A DNA stretch of 64,000 nucleotides from Metabacillus dongyingensis (GCF_019933155.2 NZ_CP082944.1:4218001-4282000), one strand, 5' to 3'. Shown: positions 8,931 through 17,741, numbered from the stretch's first letter. Made by a program: numbers and translations. The notes: a model not told the origin generated them from the letters alone.

Positions 8931-10094
8931 TTATAGAGATGCTCTTAAAATCGCAAGTACGTCTTCTTTTTTGAGCTTTTTAAAGTTGCCGAATTCTCCG
9001 TTAGACATTGCTTTATCGGCAATCAGGTCAATCTTCTCGTTTGTGATGCTGTAATCAGCCAAGCGGCTTGGTGCGCCTAAGCTGCTCCAGAATTCACTTA
9101 GCTTATCAATGCCTTCTAATGCGATGTCACGATCTGATTTCCCTTCAGGATCAACATTGAATACTCGTACAGCAACTTGTTTGAAGCGGTCAACGTTCTC
9201 TTCCAGCGTATGTCTCATCCAGTTAGGGAATAGGATTGCGAGACCTCCTGCATGCGGAATGTCATACACAGCTGATACAGCATGCTCAATGTTATGAGTC
9301 GCCCAATCGCCGCGGTAACCCATTTGCAGAGATCCGTTTAATGCAATTGTGCCTGAATATAGGATTGTTTCGCGAAGCTCATAATTTTCTAAGTCATTCA
9401 TCAGCTTAGGAGCTGTTTCAATTACTGTCTTTAAAGTAGCTTCACAGAAACGGTCCTGCAGCGGTGTGTTTTTCGTATGGTGGAAATATTGTTCAAACAC
9501 ATGCGACATCATGTCAACCATTCCATACACGGTTTGGTCCTTTGGAACTGTAAATGTGTTAACAGGATCTAAAATAGAGAATTTCGGGAATGTAAGAGGA
9601 CTTCCCCATCCGTATTTCTCTTGTGTTTCCCAGTTAGTGATAACAGAACCTGCATTCATTTCAGATCCAGTTGCAGCTAATGTCAAAACTGTTCCAAACG
9701 GAAGAGCTTCTGTCGGCATATGTTTTTTGGTAACGATATCCCAAGCATCTCCGTCATACTTTGCTCCTGCAGCGATTGCCTTTGTACAGTCAATTACACT
9801 TCCTCCGCCTACAGCTAAAAGGAAGTCAATATTTTCGCTTTTAGAAAGATTTACGCCGCGCTCTACAGTCGATAACCTTGGATTTGGTTCAACCCCTGCA
9901 AGTTCGAAAACATTTGCTCCTATTTCCTCAAGCTGTGCAAGTACTTTATCATATAAACCATTACGCTTAATGCTTCCGCCACCGTAAACAAGGAGAACAT
10001 TTTTGCCGTATTTAGGCACCTCAGTTTTTAGCTGTTCAAGCTGATCTTTGCCAAAAATTAATTTAGTAGGATTATGGTATGTAAAATTTTCCAC
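8931..10094 (-). CDS. yugJ: Iron-containing NAD(P)H-dependent alcohol dehydrogenase YugJ
   Basis: Group III (iron-type) alcohol dehydrogenase, annotated in B. subtilis as a probable butanol dehydrogenase; it reduces aldehydes with NAD(P)H. Visible are the nucleotide-binding [32 protein letters not shown], and metal ligands in [15 protein letters not shown] and [23 protein letters not shown] 10094 is chosen because it lies 8 nt after AAGGAGG and gives the family N-terminus [15 protein letters not shown]; the ATG at 10100 is the alternative. B. subtilis has two copies (yugJ, yugK) here; this genome has one. Confidence 0.93.
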   Translation of the reverse strand: MENFTYHNPTKLIFGKDQLEQLKTEVPKYGKNVLLVYGGGSIKRNGLYDKVLAQLEEIGANVFELAGVEPNPRLSTVERGVNLSKSENIDFLLAVGGGSVIDCTKAIAAGAKYDGDAWDIVTKKHMPTEALPFGTVLTLAATGSEMNAGSVITNWETQEKYGWGSPLTFPKFSILDPVNTFTVPKDQTVYGMVDMMSHVFEQYFHHTKNTPLQDRFCEATLKTVIETAPKLMNDLENYELRETILYSGTIALNGSLQMGYRGDWATHNIEHAVSAVYDIPHAGGLAILFPNWMRHTLEENVDRFKQVAVRVFNVDPEGKSDRDIALEGIDKLSEFWSSLGAPSRLADYSITNEKIDLIADKAMSNGEFGNFKKLKKEDVLAILRASL

Positions 10095-10253
10095 AATCAT
10101 CGCCTCCTTACTTTTTATAAAATAAGTATGGCCTTCTTTCGATTGTTTTTGCAAGAAATGCGCTCGGCAAACTCTTTTTTTGCCTGGATGAATAATTCTG
10201 CTGATTTCTTCAAACTCTATGAGTGCATTCTCATATCTGAAGGAGGTAACATC

Positions 10254-10487
10254 ATGAGCGCATTACAACGCATAGCACTTGTACTTACTATTATCGGAGC
10301 GATAAACTGGGGTTTAATCGGCTTCTTCCAATTTGATCTAGTAGCTGCTATTTTCGGCGGCCAAGACTCTGCATTATCAAGAATTATCTACGGACTAGTT
10401 GGAATTGCCGGCCTTATCAACCTTGCAATTCTGTTCAAGCCGGCAGCTGAAATTGCTCGCGACGAGCCAAAACCAGAAGCACGATAA
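10254..10487 (+). CDS. yuzA: YuzA-like DUF378 membrane protein
   Basis: A 77-residue membrane protein with two hydrophobic helices (about residues 6-30 and 45-65) and the DUF378 signature [20 protein letters not shown]. The C-terminal tail is charged ([10 protein letters not shown]). The ATG follows GAAGGAGGTAAC ideally. It is divergent from yugJ. Function is unknown; in B. subtilis the gene sits in the same place. Confidence 0.88.
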   Translation: MSALQRIALVLTIIGAINWGLIGFFQFDLVAAIFGGQDSALSRIIYGLVGIAGLINLAILFKPAAEIARDEPKPEAR

Positions 10488-10499
10488 AATAATATGTGC

Positions 10500-10535
10500 A
10501 GGCACCGAATGCCATCATTCGGTGCTTTTTTGTTT
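10500..10535 (+). terminator. Terminator of yuzA
   Basis: GCACCGAATG and CATTCGGTGC form a perfect 10-bp stem with a 4-nt loop followed by T6. Confidence 0.9.
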
Positions 10536-10544
10536 TTCAGAAAT

Positions 10545-10665
10545 TTATTATCGCTGAAATTCAACTTTATTTAGCCGCATTCTGCTTTTATCTAGCTGAA
10601 ACTCGGAATCATTTAGCCGAAAAAGCAATTTATTTAGCGAAATACAAAAGCCTATTTAGACTTAA
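10545..10665. repeat. Degenerate ~19-24 bp direct repeats
   Basis: Five to six imperfect copies of TTATYTAGCYGAAA in one orientation (for example TTATTTAGCCG, TTATCTAGCTGAAA, ATTTAGCCGAAA, TTATTTAGCGAAA), spaced about one unit of 19-24 bp. They fill most of the yuzA-yugI gap, which is otherwise empty to 10754. Confidence 0.5.
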
Positions 10666-10754
10666 GGTTTCGATAAATGCCTAAAATTGTTTTTATTAGC
10701 TGCAGCAAATCGTTTCCTGCCACAAATTCTTTTCTCCGACAATCATTTTTCACA

Positions 10755-10791
10755 CAAAAAAAGAATCCATCCGCTAAGGATGCATTCTTTT
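10755..10791 (-). terminator. Terminator of yugI
   Basis: AAGAATGCATCC and GGATGGATTCTT on the reverse strand pair with one mismatch and are followed by a T-run. Confidence 0.8.
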
Positions 10792-10805
10792 AAATAAGGC
10801 CGGAT

Positions 10806-11204
10806 TTATTTATTTGTTTGTTTAGATTGCTCAATCCACTCTTCTAACTTTTCTTTAAGAGTGTTGAAACCTTGTGGAGTTTCGTTAGAATAAGCAGGAG
10901 TTGCTTTCACTGTAGCTTGGCGCTTTTTAGGCTTTTTAGGAGCTTCAGTTTGTGCTGGAGCTTCTTGAGTTGCACGAATTGAAAGGCTGATTTTACCAGC
11001 TTGCTCGTCAACTGAAAGAACTTTCACTTGAACTTCGTCGCCTACTTTTAATTGCTCGTTGATATCTTTAACAAAACCGTGTGCGATTTCAGAAATGTGA
11101 ACTAAACCTTGTGTTGATTCATCTAATGCTACAAACGCTCCGTAGCGTTGGATTCCTGTTACTTTGCCTGTGTGAACAGAACCTGTTTCGTATTTTGTGC
11201 TCAT
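10806..11204 (-). CDS. yugI: General stress protein 13, S1 RNA-binding domain (YugI)
   Basis: A 132-residue cytosolic RNA-binding protein. Residues 1-75 are one S1 domain (VHTGKVTGIQRYGAFVALDE, GLVHISEI, VQVKVLSVDEQAGKISLSI), followed by a basic, proline-rich linker (EAPKKPKKRQ) and a short C-terminal helix. This is the domain plan of GSP13/YugI, a ribosome-associated general-stress protein in B. subtilis. The position between yuzA and alaT is conserved apart from the sigma/anti-sigma insertion. The start is preceded by AGGAGTGTTACC. Confidence 0.92.
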   Translation of the reverse strand: MSTKYETGSVHTGKVTGIQRYGAFVALDESTQGLVHISEIAHGFVKDINEQLKVGDEVQVKVLSVDEQAGKISLSIRATQEAPAQTEAPKKPKKRQATVKATPAYSNETPQGFNTLKEKLEEWIEQSKQTNK

Positions 11205-11334
11205 GGTAACACTCCTATATAAGTTGTATTTTTCTCGTTTAATATACGCAATTTAAAACTATATCATATATCCCCATTTTTTTCAATGAAGTTTTTTATT
11301 TATGTCAAGCATTTGAGCTTTCAGAAGATGCTTT

Positions 11335-11639
11335 TAGCCGATTCCCCTGTTCCAAGAATCCGGCTATCCTATAAACTGATCCATTCCAAAAAAAGATCCC
11401 TCTGGGTATCATAAATACACCACTCTTTTTGAATTAATTCAAAAAACAGAAGATAGCCAATCGGGATATGATCATAGGTTATGATACATCTTACGGTTTC
11501 GTTATTCCGATCGTAAAATTTCTTTCCATCCATTTCCAAAGAAATCGGATTATCCTTTTCCTCATAAAACTGAAGACATCCTTTCGTCAGAAAGTCTCAC
11601 TAATTTTCGAACAGCAAGCTTATCCGTTTGAATCTGCAT
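11335..11639 (-). pseudogene. Decayed GNAT acetyltransferase (aminoglycoside 6'-acetyltransferase-like)
   Basis: Three reading frames must be joined to follow the protein on the reverse strand. It begins MQIQTDKLAVRKLV, moves to CLQFYEEKDNPISLEM, KKFYDRNNETVRCIITYDHI and PIGYLLFFELI, then to FFGMDQFIG, a stop, and SWNRGIG. These are the N-terminal and coenzyme-A-side motifs of small GNAT enzymes resembling AAC(6')-type proteins. At least two frameshifts, one internal deletion and two in-frame stops are present, and the C-terminal third is gone. It fills most of the 628-base gap between yugI and the anti-sigma gene. Confidence 0.7.
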
Positions 11640-11663
11640 ATCGAACGCATCCTTTTACCTATT

Positions 11664-11690
11664 AGAAAAACCGGGCAACAAGCGCCCGGC
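11664..11690 (-). terminator. Terminator downstream of the sigma/anti-sigma operon
   Basis: CCGGGC and GCCCGG pair around a short loop, with T5 on the reverse strand. It lies ~140 nt after the anti-sigma stop; nothing else is seen between. Confidence 0.7.
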
Positions 11691-11832
11691 TGAATCGACT
11701 ATATCTTATCCGCCTAAGTTGAACTTTTATCAACCTGTTTACTAAATTTATCCACTACAGGTTTTTCAGATTTTCCAACCGAAATTTCCATCTGAATTAA
11801 GAATTTATCTGTGAAACGACGGAGCAGCCTTC

Positions 11833-13467
11833 TTATTGATAAACGACACTTGAAGTGTAGTCACCTAGATCAATTTTCACTTTATAACTGATTGAGGATC
11901 CATCTTTAAATATCAATTCAAATGTTGCTGTATCACCTTCCTCATTATATTCTTCGTAAACCTTATACACTCTGTTGGAAATATCTTGAAACTCAGCTGA
12001 TTTATTCTTTATTTCCATTTCAAACTCTTCTTTAGCCGGTGTTCCTTCTCCTTTGTAGAGAAGGCCGTAAGCAGTATCTGCATCTCCTTTTACAACTGCA
12101 TACATGTAAAGTCGGATGATGTCGGGAGGCTGCAAGTCTCTGAGATCCTGGATATCTCCATTCTCTTTATATACGAGGTATGTCTTGTGAATCTTGTCAG
12201 GAAGGGGAAGGATATTGAATTCCCTGCCCCTCTTATATGAAACAGCAGGAACTAAACCTTCAGGAACATCCACCTGATATTGCTCATATTGTTCTCTAGA
12301 ATCAAACGTAAAGTTTTTTTCTTTTAATTCGTTATAGAACCTTGTAACAACTTCCGCCGTTTGACTATTTGGATCCTTTTCCATTACATATTCGAGTGCC
12401 GACTTCCATTCCTCTTTCAAACGATTCTCTTCATCAATTGCTTCCGAATTCGTAAGCCCTTTTAAGAGTAAAAACAGCCAAAATTCATACCGCTCTTTCA
12501 ACTTTTCACCATATTTAAAGTTCGGATTTTTATTAATAAAATCTTCTAATGCAAGTGTTCGATCTGCAAGCTCCTGAGGTGAAACACTGACTGCACCGTC
12601 TTCCGTCACCTGAGCCTGATTTTCAACTTCAAAATACTTCTTCATCTGCGTGCTCGGCCTTAGTTCGGTTTCCAATAAAGTCAGGTCAGGCTGAAAATTA
12701 ATCATCCCTTCACCTTCATGATAAAAACGATAGCCGCTGTCTTTAATTTCTTTCACTATAGGTCCTGCTTCAGGGTCGTCTGTGCCAGTACGATTCAATT
12801 CATCAGCAAAAGCAAACACATCTGTATAGTGTAAGTTCAGTGATACAGACAGCCACTTTTCAAAGTAATATTCATTCATCACACGCTGTTTTTCAAGCAA
12901 ACTGATGATTTCTTCATCTTTAATTTGCTTTCCTTCTTCAGCTTTTGCACGCAACTTGGCAAGCTGTTCACTTGGAACTGAGACATTTTGCTCAACCGTC
13001 TGCTTCACCGTATTGTAGTAATTTTCAAGCTCCTGATTTGATTTATAGGTTTCCCGTTTTTCAAAATCAGCAACAGCTTTCCCTGCATCTTGTATAAAAG
13101 CATATTGTTCCGCATCAGCTATGCTGACAGCTTCATCAAATGCAGTTAATTGATCTTCATATAGCTGTCTTATTTCTTTATGCCTTTCTTCAATGTCTTC
13201 AGCTGAAGGCGGCACAACTGCTGCAGGAGGCTGATCGCCAGTTCCTCCATTTCCCCGCATTAAAAGCTGGGTACCCAGCAGTCCCGCTATGATTAAGACG
13301 CCAATGAAGCTTGCGGCATATAGGGTTTGAGCAGAGAAAAAGCTCCGTTTCTTTTTCTCTTCCTTTTTAATTCGTTCCATTATTTTATCGGAAGAAGTTT
13401 GCGATGGCAGCTGCTTATATGATTGTTTTAATTTCGATAATCTTTTCTCAAAGATTTGATCATCCAT
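11833..13467 (-). CDS. Probable membrane anti-sigma factor with large extracytoplasmic domain
   Basis: A 544-residue single-pass protein with a cytosolic N-terminus of ~45 residues (MDDQIFEKRL..., strongly basic near EEKKKRSFF), one membrane helix at ~48-69, then ~470 outside residues with a Pro-rich neck (PPAAVVPPSAED), helical stretches and a beta-rich C-terminal domain. Its ATG overlaps the sigma-factor stop (ATGGATGA), the usual arrangement for translationally coupled ECF sigma/anti-sigma pairs, so the role is inferred from context plus topology. No zinc-binding HxxxCxxC motif is visible, so it is not a ZAS-type anti-sigma. The outer domain, its signal and any partner are unrecognised. 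No equivalent exists between yugI and alaT in B. subtilis. Confidence 0.7.
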   Translation of the reverse strand: MDDQIFEKRLSKLKQSYKQLPSQTSSDKIMERIKKEEKKKRSFFSAQTLYAASFIGVLIIAGLLGTQLLMRGNGGTGDQPPAAVVPPSAEDIEERHKEIRQLYEDQLTAFDEAVSIADAEQYAFIQDAGKAVADFEKRETYKSNQELENYYNTVKQTVEQNVSVPSEQLAKLRAKAEEGKQIKDEEIISLLEKQRVMNEYYFEKWLSVSLNLHYTDVFAFADELNRTGTDDPEAGPIVKEIKDSGYRFYHEGEGMINFQPDLTLLETELRPSTQMKKYFEVENQAQVTEDGAVSVSPQELADRTLALEDFINKNPNFKYGEKLKERYEFWLFLLLKGLTNSEAIDEENRLKEEWKSALEYVMEKDPNSQTAEVVTRFYNELKEKNFTFDSREQYEQYQVDVPEGLVPAVSYKRGREFNILPLPDKIHKTYLVYKENGDIQDLRDLQPPDIIRLYMYAVVKGDADTAYGLLYKGEGTPAKEEFEMEIKNKSAEFQDISNRVYKVYEEYNEEGDTATFELIFKDGSSISYKVKIDLGDYTSSVVYQ

Positions 13468-14017
13468 GAGTTTCACCTTCTTTCTTCTCGTGCTCCTCCA
13501 ATATCTTCTTAAGCATTGTTTTTCCTCTTAATATTCTTGTTTTAACAGTAGATAACGTGATCGACATAATTTCAGCAATCTCTTCATATTTCAGTTCATG
13601 AAAAAAATAAAGCACAATTGGAACTCTATATTTTTCATCAAGCTTTTGAAGACAAAGATGAAGGGCCCTGTCTTCTTCATTTTGAAGAACATGAGCTTCT
13701 ACCTCCGGATAATCATAGGCAGGCTCGTTTTGAATTTTAAAGACCTTTTTCATATTTGACATTCGTTTTCTTGCAGCATCACGCGTGACATTTAGGGTTA
13801 TTTTATAAAGCCAGGTCGAAAATTTCGCTTTTGAAAATTGATCAAGAAAACGGTACACGCGTATAAATACTTCCTGAGTAATATCATCTATATCATCACG
13901 CCGGTTCCCCAGCTGATAAGCAAACTTTTCAACAACTGGAGTGTATTTCTCAACAAGCTCCTGAAACGCATTCATATTGCCTTTTTTTGCTTTTAAAACC
14001 AACTCATCATCGTTCAT
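13460..14017 (-). CDS. ECF-type RNA polymerase sigma factor
   Basis: A 185-residue sigma factor with region 2 (FAYQLGNRRDDIDDITQEVF, then STWLYKITLN) and region 4 (VPIVLYFFHELKYEEIAEIM, LSTVKTRILRGKTMLKK) but no region 3, which makes it an ECF (group 4) factor. The ATG at 14017 follows AAGGAGGGAAGAAC; an earlier ATG (14038) lacks a site. The upstream TGAAAC-N17-CGTTTC matches ECF promoters, so it probably activates its own operon. It could respond to cell-envelope stress through its membrane partner, but no target other than itself is visible here. Confidence 0.9.
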   Translation of the reverse strand: MNDDELVLKAKKGNMNAFQELVEKYTPVVEKFAYQLGNRRDDIDDITQEVFIRVYRFLDQFSKAKFSTWLYKITLNVTRDAARKRMSNMKKVFKIQNEPAYDYPEVEAHVLQNEEDRALHLCLQKLDEKYRVPIVLYFFHELKYEEIAEIMSITLSTVKTRILRGKTMLKKILEEHEKKEGETHG

Positions 14018-14042
14018 GTTCTTCCCTCCTTCTGACATCTAT

Positions 14043-14071
14043 GAAACGCTGGCAAAGTATCTTTTGTTTCA
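14043..14071 (-). promoter_or_regulatory. ECF-type promoter of the sigma/anti-sigma operon
   Basis: Reverse strand TGAAAC (14071-14066), a 17-nt spacer and CGTTTC (14048-14043). This fits the TGAAAC / CGT(C/T) pattern used by many Bacillus ECF factors and predicts a start about 20 nt before the ATG. Confidence 0.65.
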
Positions 14072-14121
14072 TAATATATCTATTTAGAAGAGAAAAAATG
14101 TAAATAAGAGGTTTATCAATC

Positions 14122-14167
14122 AAAAAAAGGGGAATACTATTAGCGTATAAGCTTTCTAGTATTCCCC
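14122..14167 (-). terminator. Terminator of alaR-alaT
   Basis: GGGGAATACTA and TAGTATTCCCC form a perfect 11-bp stem, with T7 on the reverse strand. A second hairpin at 14181-14204 (GGACAAA/TTTGTCC followed by T7 on the plus strand) lies beside it, so read-through from either side is blocked. Confidence 0.75.
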
Positions 14168-14222
14168 CCTTTTGTTTATTGGACAAACCCAAACGGTTTT
14201 GTCCTTTTTTTGTTTAGAATTC

Positions 14223-15389
14223 CTATTGAAAATTTTTCATAAATATAGAAATTCTTCTTAACGCCTCTTGCAGCTGTTCTAAGGAAGAAGCATACGAGCA
14301 TCTGATAAAGCCCTCTCCGCTCTCGCCAAAAACATGGCCAGGCACAACAGCTACCTTTTGTTCGAGCAAAAGACGCTCAGCAAATTCTTCAGAACTGAGT
14401 CCGGTATTCGCAATTGAAGGAAATGCATAAAAAGCTCCTCCCGGCAGATGGCAAGGCAGCCCAATTTCATTAAGGGAGTCAACGAAGTAATTTCTTCTTT
14501 GCCTATAGCTTTTTTTCATCTGCTCAACATCCTGCAGTCCGTTTTTCAGCGCTTCGATTGCTCCGAACTGGGCCATTGTTGGAGCACACATCATAGCGTA
14601 CTGATGTATTTTAAGCATGGCTTGAGAGAGTGCAGCGGGTGCCGCAACAAATCCAAGTCGCCATCCAGTCATCGCAAAGCCTTTTGAAAAACCGGAGATT
14701 AAAATGGTACGCTCCTGCATGCCCTTTAAACTTGGGAAACTTGTATAGGCCTCATCATATGTAAGTTCTGCATAAATCTCATCGGCTAAAATGATTAGAT
14801 CGTGTTTTTCAGCCATTTCAGCGATTTGTTCGAGCTCCTTTTTATTTAACACGGCTCCTGTTGGGTTGCTTGGCGAGCACAGCAGCAATCCCTTTGTCCT
14901 GTCTGTAATCGCCGCTTCTATGTGTTCAGGAAGAAGCTTAAATTGATCCTCTGCCTTTGTATGCAAAGGCACAGGCACCCCTCCTGCAAGCGATACTAAA
15001 GGTCCATAAGAAACAAAGCAAGGCTCTGGTATCAATATTTCATCTAAAGGATCGGTGATTGCTCTTAACGCAATATCCAAAGCCTGACTGGCTCCTACAG
15101 TTACAATAACTTCGTCCTCATAGCGATAAGAAACATTGAATTTCTTTTGCAAATACCGGACAATCTCCACTCTCAGCTCTGCAAGACCTGCATTCGCTGT
15201 GTAAGAGGTAAATCCCTGCTCGAGCGATAAGATGCATGCTTCTCTGACATTCCATGAAGTGACAAAATCCGGTTCTCCGACTCCAAGCGAAATAACACCT
15301 TCCATGCCAGCCGCAAGATCAAAGAACTTGCGGATGCCGGAAGGCTTTAATTGTGAAACGGTTTTAGATAAATACCTCTCTTGTGTCAT
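14223..15389 (-). CDS. alaT: Alanine (class I) aminotransferase AlaT
   Basis: Cytosolic PLP-dependent transaminase of 388 residues, subgroup I of fold-type I. The PLP lysine sits in ISGFSKGFAMTGWRLGF; other motifs are GVGEPDF, TVGASQALD, LLCSPSNPTGAVL, ILADEIYAELTYD and the carboxylate-binding FIRCSYA. It makes alanine from pyruvate and glutamate. Its ATG overlaps the alaR stop by 4 nt (ATGA), so the two are coupled, as in the B. subtilis alaRT operon, where the Lrp-type AlaR activates it. Confidence 0.93.
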   Translation of the reverse strand: MTQERYLSKTVSQLKPSGIRKFFDLAAGMEGVISLGVGEPDFVTSWNVREACILSLEQGFTSYTANAGLAELRVEIVRYLQKKFNVSYRYEDEVIVTVGASQALDIALRAITDPLDEILIPEPCFVSYGPLVSLAGGVPVPLHTKAEDQFKLLPEHIEAAITDRTKGLLLCSPSNPTGAVLNKKELEQIAEMAEKHDLIILADEIYAELTYDEAYTSFPSLKGMQERTILISGFSKGFAMTGWRLGFVAAPAALSQAMLKIHQYAMMCAPTMAQFGAIEALKNGLQDVEQMKKSYRQRRNYFVDSLNEIGLPCHLPGGAFYAFPSIANTGLSSEEFAERLLLEQKVAVVPGHVFGESGEGFIRCSYASSLEQLQEALRRISIFMKNFQ

Positions 15390-15886
15390 GGAGACACCAC
15401 AATTCGTCTGTCTTCATCATCCTGCTCGTAAATTTTGCCGTCATGCTTATATTTTTTCAAAATAAAATGAGTCGTTGTTGACAGCACAGAATCAAGAGTA
15501 GATAGCTTATCTGAAACAAAATGGGCAACCTCTGACATCGACCTGCCTTCAATCACAACCGATAAGTCGTAGGCCCCTGACATGAGGTACACCGACTTTA
15601 CCTCTTTAAATCTGTATATTCGTTCAGCAATCGCATCAAAACCTGTTCCTCTTTTTGGAGCGACCTTTACGTCAATCATAGCTGTTACACCTTCATGACC
15701 GTCTACTTTGCGCCAGTTGACAGTTGTCGAATAATCAATAATGACCTTCAATTCTTCAAGGCGTTTAATCGCTTCAATCGTTTCTTCCTCTGACAGCTGC
15801 ACCATTTTGGCAATTGCAAGAGGAGTCAGTCTGCTGTTTTCCTCTAAAAGCTCAAGTATTTCCGTTTCCTTTTGAGAAAGCTTCAT
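15386..15886 (-). CDS. alaR: Lrp/AsnC-family regulator AlaR
   Basis: A 166-residue Lrp-type regulator with an N-terminal winged HTH (EILELLEENSRLTPLAIAKM, residues ~8-27) and a C-terminal RAM ligand-binding domain (VYLMSGAYDLSVVIEGRSM). It is the first gene of the alaR-alaT operon and by homology controls alanine synthesis in response to an amino acid. AAAAGGAGG precedes the ATG. Confidence 0.92.
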   Translation of the reverse strand: MKLSQKETEILELLEENSRLTPLAIAKMVQLSEEETIEAIKRLEELKVIIDYSTTVNWRKVDGHEGVTAMIDVKVAPKRGTGFDAIAERIYRFKEVKSVYLMSGAYDLSVVIEGRSMSEVAHFVSDKLSTLDSVLSTTTHFILKKYKHDGKIYEQDDEDRRIVVSP

Positions 15887-16098
15887 TTCGCCGTCCTCCT
15901 TTTATCCTTAAGAATGTTCTGATAATTATAGCATGAACAGGAGAAAACAGACATGGGGTTTCCCGTTTTTTTTCCTCAAATTACGGGTAGATTTTACATG
16001 AGTTATTTCTGTATTCAAGGTTAAAATAGTAGAAACTACTGCGGCAAAAATACTGATAACCGTCAGCTTTTTGTCAAAGGATACGAATTCATGTCGTA
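15887..16098. other. Intergenic region upstream of alaR, no gene seen
   Basis: It contains the alaR promoter region. No convincing open frame or conserved element is seen until the repeat beginning at 16099. Confidence 0.4.
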
Positions 16099-16186
16099 TG
16101 AAGAAAAGCGCAGGCGCCGTTTAGCTCAGGTATGACAGTTAAACTTTTTGCCGGATTCATTCTGGCCGAGGGGTTGGACAAGTCCG
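16099..16186 (+). repeat. Dispersed intergenic repeat, copy A
   Basis: It begins GAAGAAAAGCGCAGGCGCC, then GTTTAGC...GACAG, ACTTTTTGCCGG, TTCTGGCCGAGGGGTTGG and GGACAAG. The same blocks in the same order and orientation occur at 17447-17565, so both are probably copies of one interspersed element. No coding capacity. Confidence 0.5.
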
Positions 16187-16262
16187 CTTGCCATCAATGC
16201 GCAAAATGTTATATTTTCTTATCTCTCAAAGAAAATCAGAATAAATGCTGGAGTGAACGACT

Positions 16263-17090
16263 ATGGTGACTTTTGAAAATAAACAGGAATTCAAGATGAT
16301 GATACAGGACATTCATGTTCATTATGAGCTCTATGAGAACCCTGGAAAACCTACAATGGTATTGATCCACGGCTTTCTTTCTTCCACATTCAGCTACCGG
16401 CGGCTGATCCCGTATTTAAGAAATGAATATCGTATTATTGCGGTTGACCTGCCTCCTTTTGGGCAGTCGGAAAAGTCCATCGCATTTGTTTATTCATACC
16501 GCAATATGGCTAAAGTCGTCATTGAGCTTTTAAAAAATCTTCAAGTGGATGACGCCATTCTTGTTGGACATTCGATGGGCGGGCAAATTTCCTTGTATGC
16601 TTTAAAAGAAATGCCTGAGATGTTCAGAAAGGTTGTCCTTCTTTGCAGTTCAGGATATATGAAAAGATCTCATCCCTCCCTTATATTCGGTTCATATGTG
16701 CCTTATTTCTATCTTTGCATCAAACATATTATGAGCCGGCAGGGAGTATGGAAAAACCTTTGCAATGTCGTTTATGACCATTCATTGATTGATCAGGAAA
16801 TGATGGATGGCTATATTCAGCCGTTTTATGATGACCGGATTTTTATGGCTTTATCACGCATGATTCGTGACCGTGAAGGTGATTTATCTGCAGAGGATTT
16901 AAGAAAAATTGAAACACCGAGCCTGCTTATTTGGGGTCAGGAAGATAAAGTCGTCCCTGTACAAATCGGTGAACGCATGAACAAAGATCTTCCAAATTCT
17001 CATTTCTTTTCGTTAAAAAATACAGGACATCTAGTTCCAGAAGAGCGTCCTGATTTTGTGTCCGAGCGAATTTTCGAATTTTGCGTGTAA
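16263..17090 (+). CDS. yugF: Alpha/beta-fold hydrolase YugF
   Basis: A 275-residue single-domain alpha/beta hydrolase. The oxyanion loop HGFLSSTFSYRRL, the nucleophile elbow VGHSMGGQIS (Ser), the acid in LLIWGQEDKVVPV (Asp) and the His in NTGHLVPEERP make a complete triad. No signal peptide. The substrate is unknown; relatives are generic esterase/hydrolase-type. GGAGTGA lies ~8 nt before the ATG. It is flanked by the dispersed-repeat copies A and B. Confidence 0.9.
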   Translation: MVTFENKQEFKMMIQDIHVHYELYENPGKPTMVLIHGFLSSTFSYRRLIPYLRNEYRIIAVDLPPFGQSEKSIAFVYSYRNMAKVVIELLKNLQVDDAILVGHSMGGQISLYALKEMPEMFRKVVLLCSSGYMKRSHPSLIFGSYVPYFYLCIKHIMSRQGVWKNLCNVVYDHSLIDQEMMDGYIQPFYDDRIFMALSRMIRDREGDLSAEDLRKIETPSLLIWGQEDKVVPVQIGERMNKDLPNSHFFSLKNTGHLVPEERPDFVSERIFEFCV

Positions 17091-17112
17091 CATCCAAATA
17101 CAGAAACAAAAA

Positions 17113-17160
17113 ATGCAGCTGAGAACGGCAGTTTACCGTTCACAAGCTGCATTATTTTTT
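17113..17160 (+). terminator. Terminator of yugF
   Basis: Nested hairpin AATGCAGCT/AGCTGCATT enclosing GAACGG/CCGTTC, followed by ATTTTTTATA. It overlaps the 3' end of the convergent yugE. Confidence 0.75.
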
Positions 17161-17393
17161 ATAAGAAGCAATTCAATAGCTATTTTTTCACATTCTTTTA
17201 ATGGAATAATTTCTTCAAAGGAGAATTCATAAATAGACTGAATTTTTCTGGACAAATGGGAAGGCGCTTCTGAAACATGAACAGCCTGCAAAACATCGAA
17301 TACTTCTGTTTCATAAGCTTCCGCACCGTAATGTAAGGGATCCCACTTATATAAAATTTCGAGCATCTGCTCATTAGCTTCTTTCATTTCCAC
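17133..17393 (-). CDS. yugE: YugE-like DUF1871 protein
   Basis: An 86-residue soluble, mostly helical acidic protein (LEILYKWDPLHYGAEAYETE, FDVLQAVHVS) matching YugE in size and position between yugF and patB. Function unknown. The start is GTG 17393, or ATG two codons later; neither has a strong Shine-Dalgarno site. Confidence 0.8.
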   Translation of the reverse strand: MEMKEANEQMLEILYKWDPLHYGAEAYETEVFDVLQAVHVSEAPSHLSRKIQSIYEFSFEEIIPLKECEKIAIELLLIKNNAACER

Positions 17394-17446
17394 TTAATAT
17401 CACCCATCCATTTCATTTGCATAGCTATTTTATCATATATATTATA

Positions 17447-17660
17447 AAAGAAAAGCGGAAGCAATTGTTTAGAGCAGACAGACAGATAAGAATTCATCCG
17501 AAAAGTCGGGTTTGACTTTTTGGGGAAATTTCTTCTGGCCGAGAAGTTGGGAGTTAGAGCTGGACAAAGAAAAACATTACCAACTGAACAGACCCGGCAA
17601 AAAGATAAGGAGTCAACCGAAAAGTCCGATTTTGACTTTTCGGATAAATTTTTATGACAA
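17447..17660 (+). repeat. Dispersed intergenic repeat, copy B, with a duplicated hairpin
   Basis: It shares AAGAAAAGCGGAAGC, TTGTTTAGAGCAGAC, ACTTTTTGG and TTCTGGCCGAGAAGTTGG with copy A. It also carries two copies, 120 bp apart, of a hairpin CCGAAAAGTC-loop-GACTTTTCGG (17498-17522, imperfect; 17617-17643, perfect). Nothing else is visible in the yugE-patB gap. Confidence 0.5.
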
Positions 17661-17741
17661 GGGTTGCAAGATGGAGCAGTCACCAGAAAGCAGAACAGCC
17701 CTTATAGTGCACACACATACAGGAAAGTAGGAGGGTTAAAA

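Noticed and set aside
14181..14212. Plus-strand terminator as evidence for a plus-strand gene between the sigma operon and alaT.
   Set aside because: No plus-strand frame with a ribosome site lies upstream; it more likely blocks antisense transcription.
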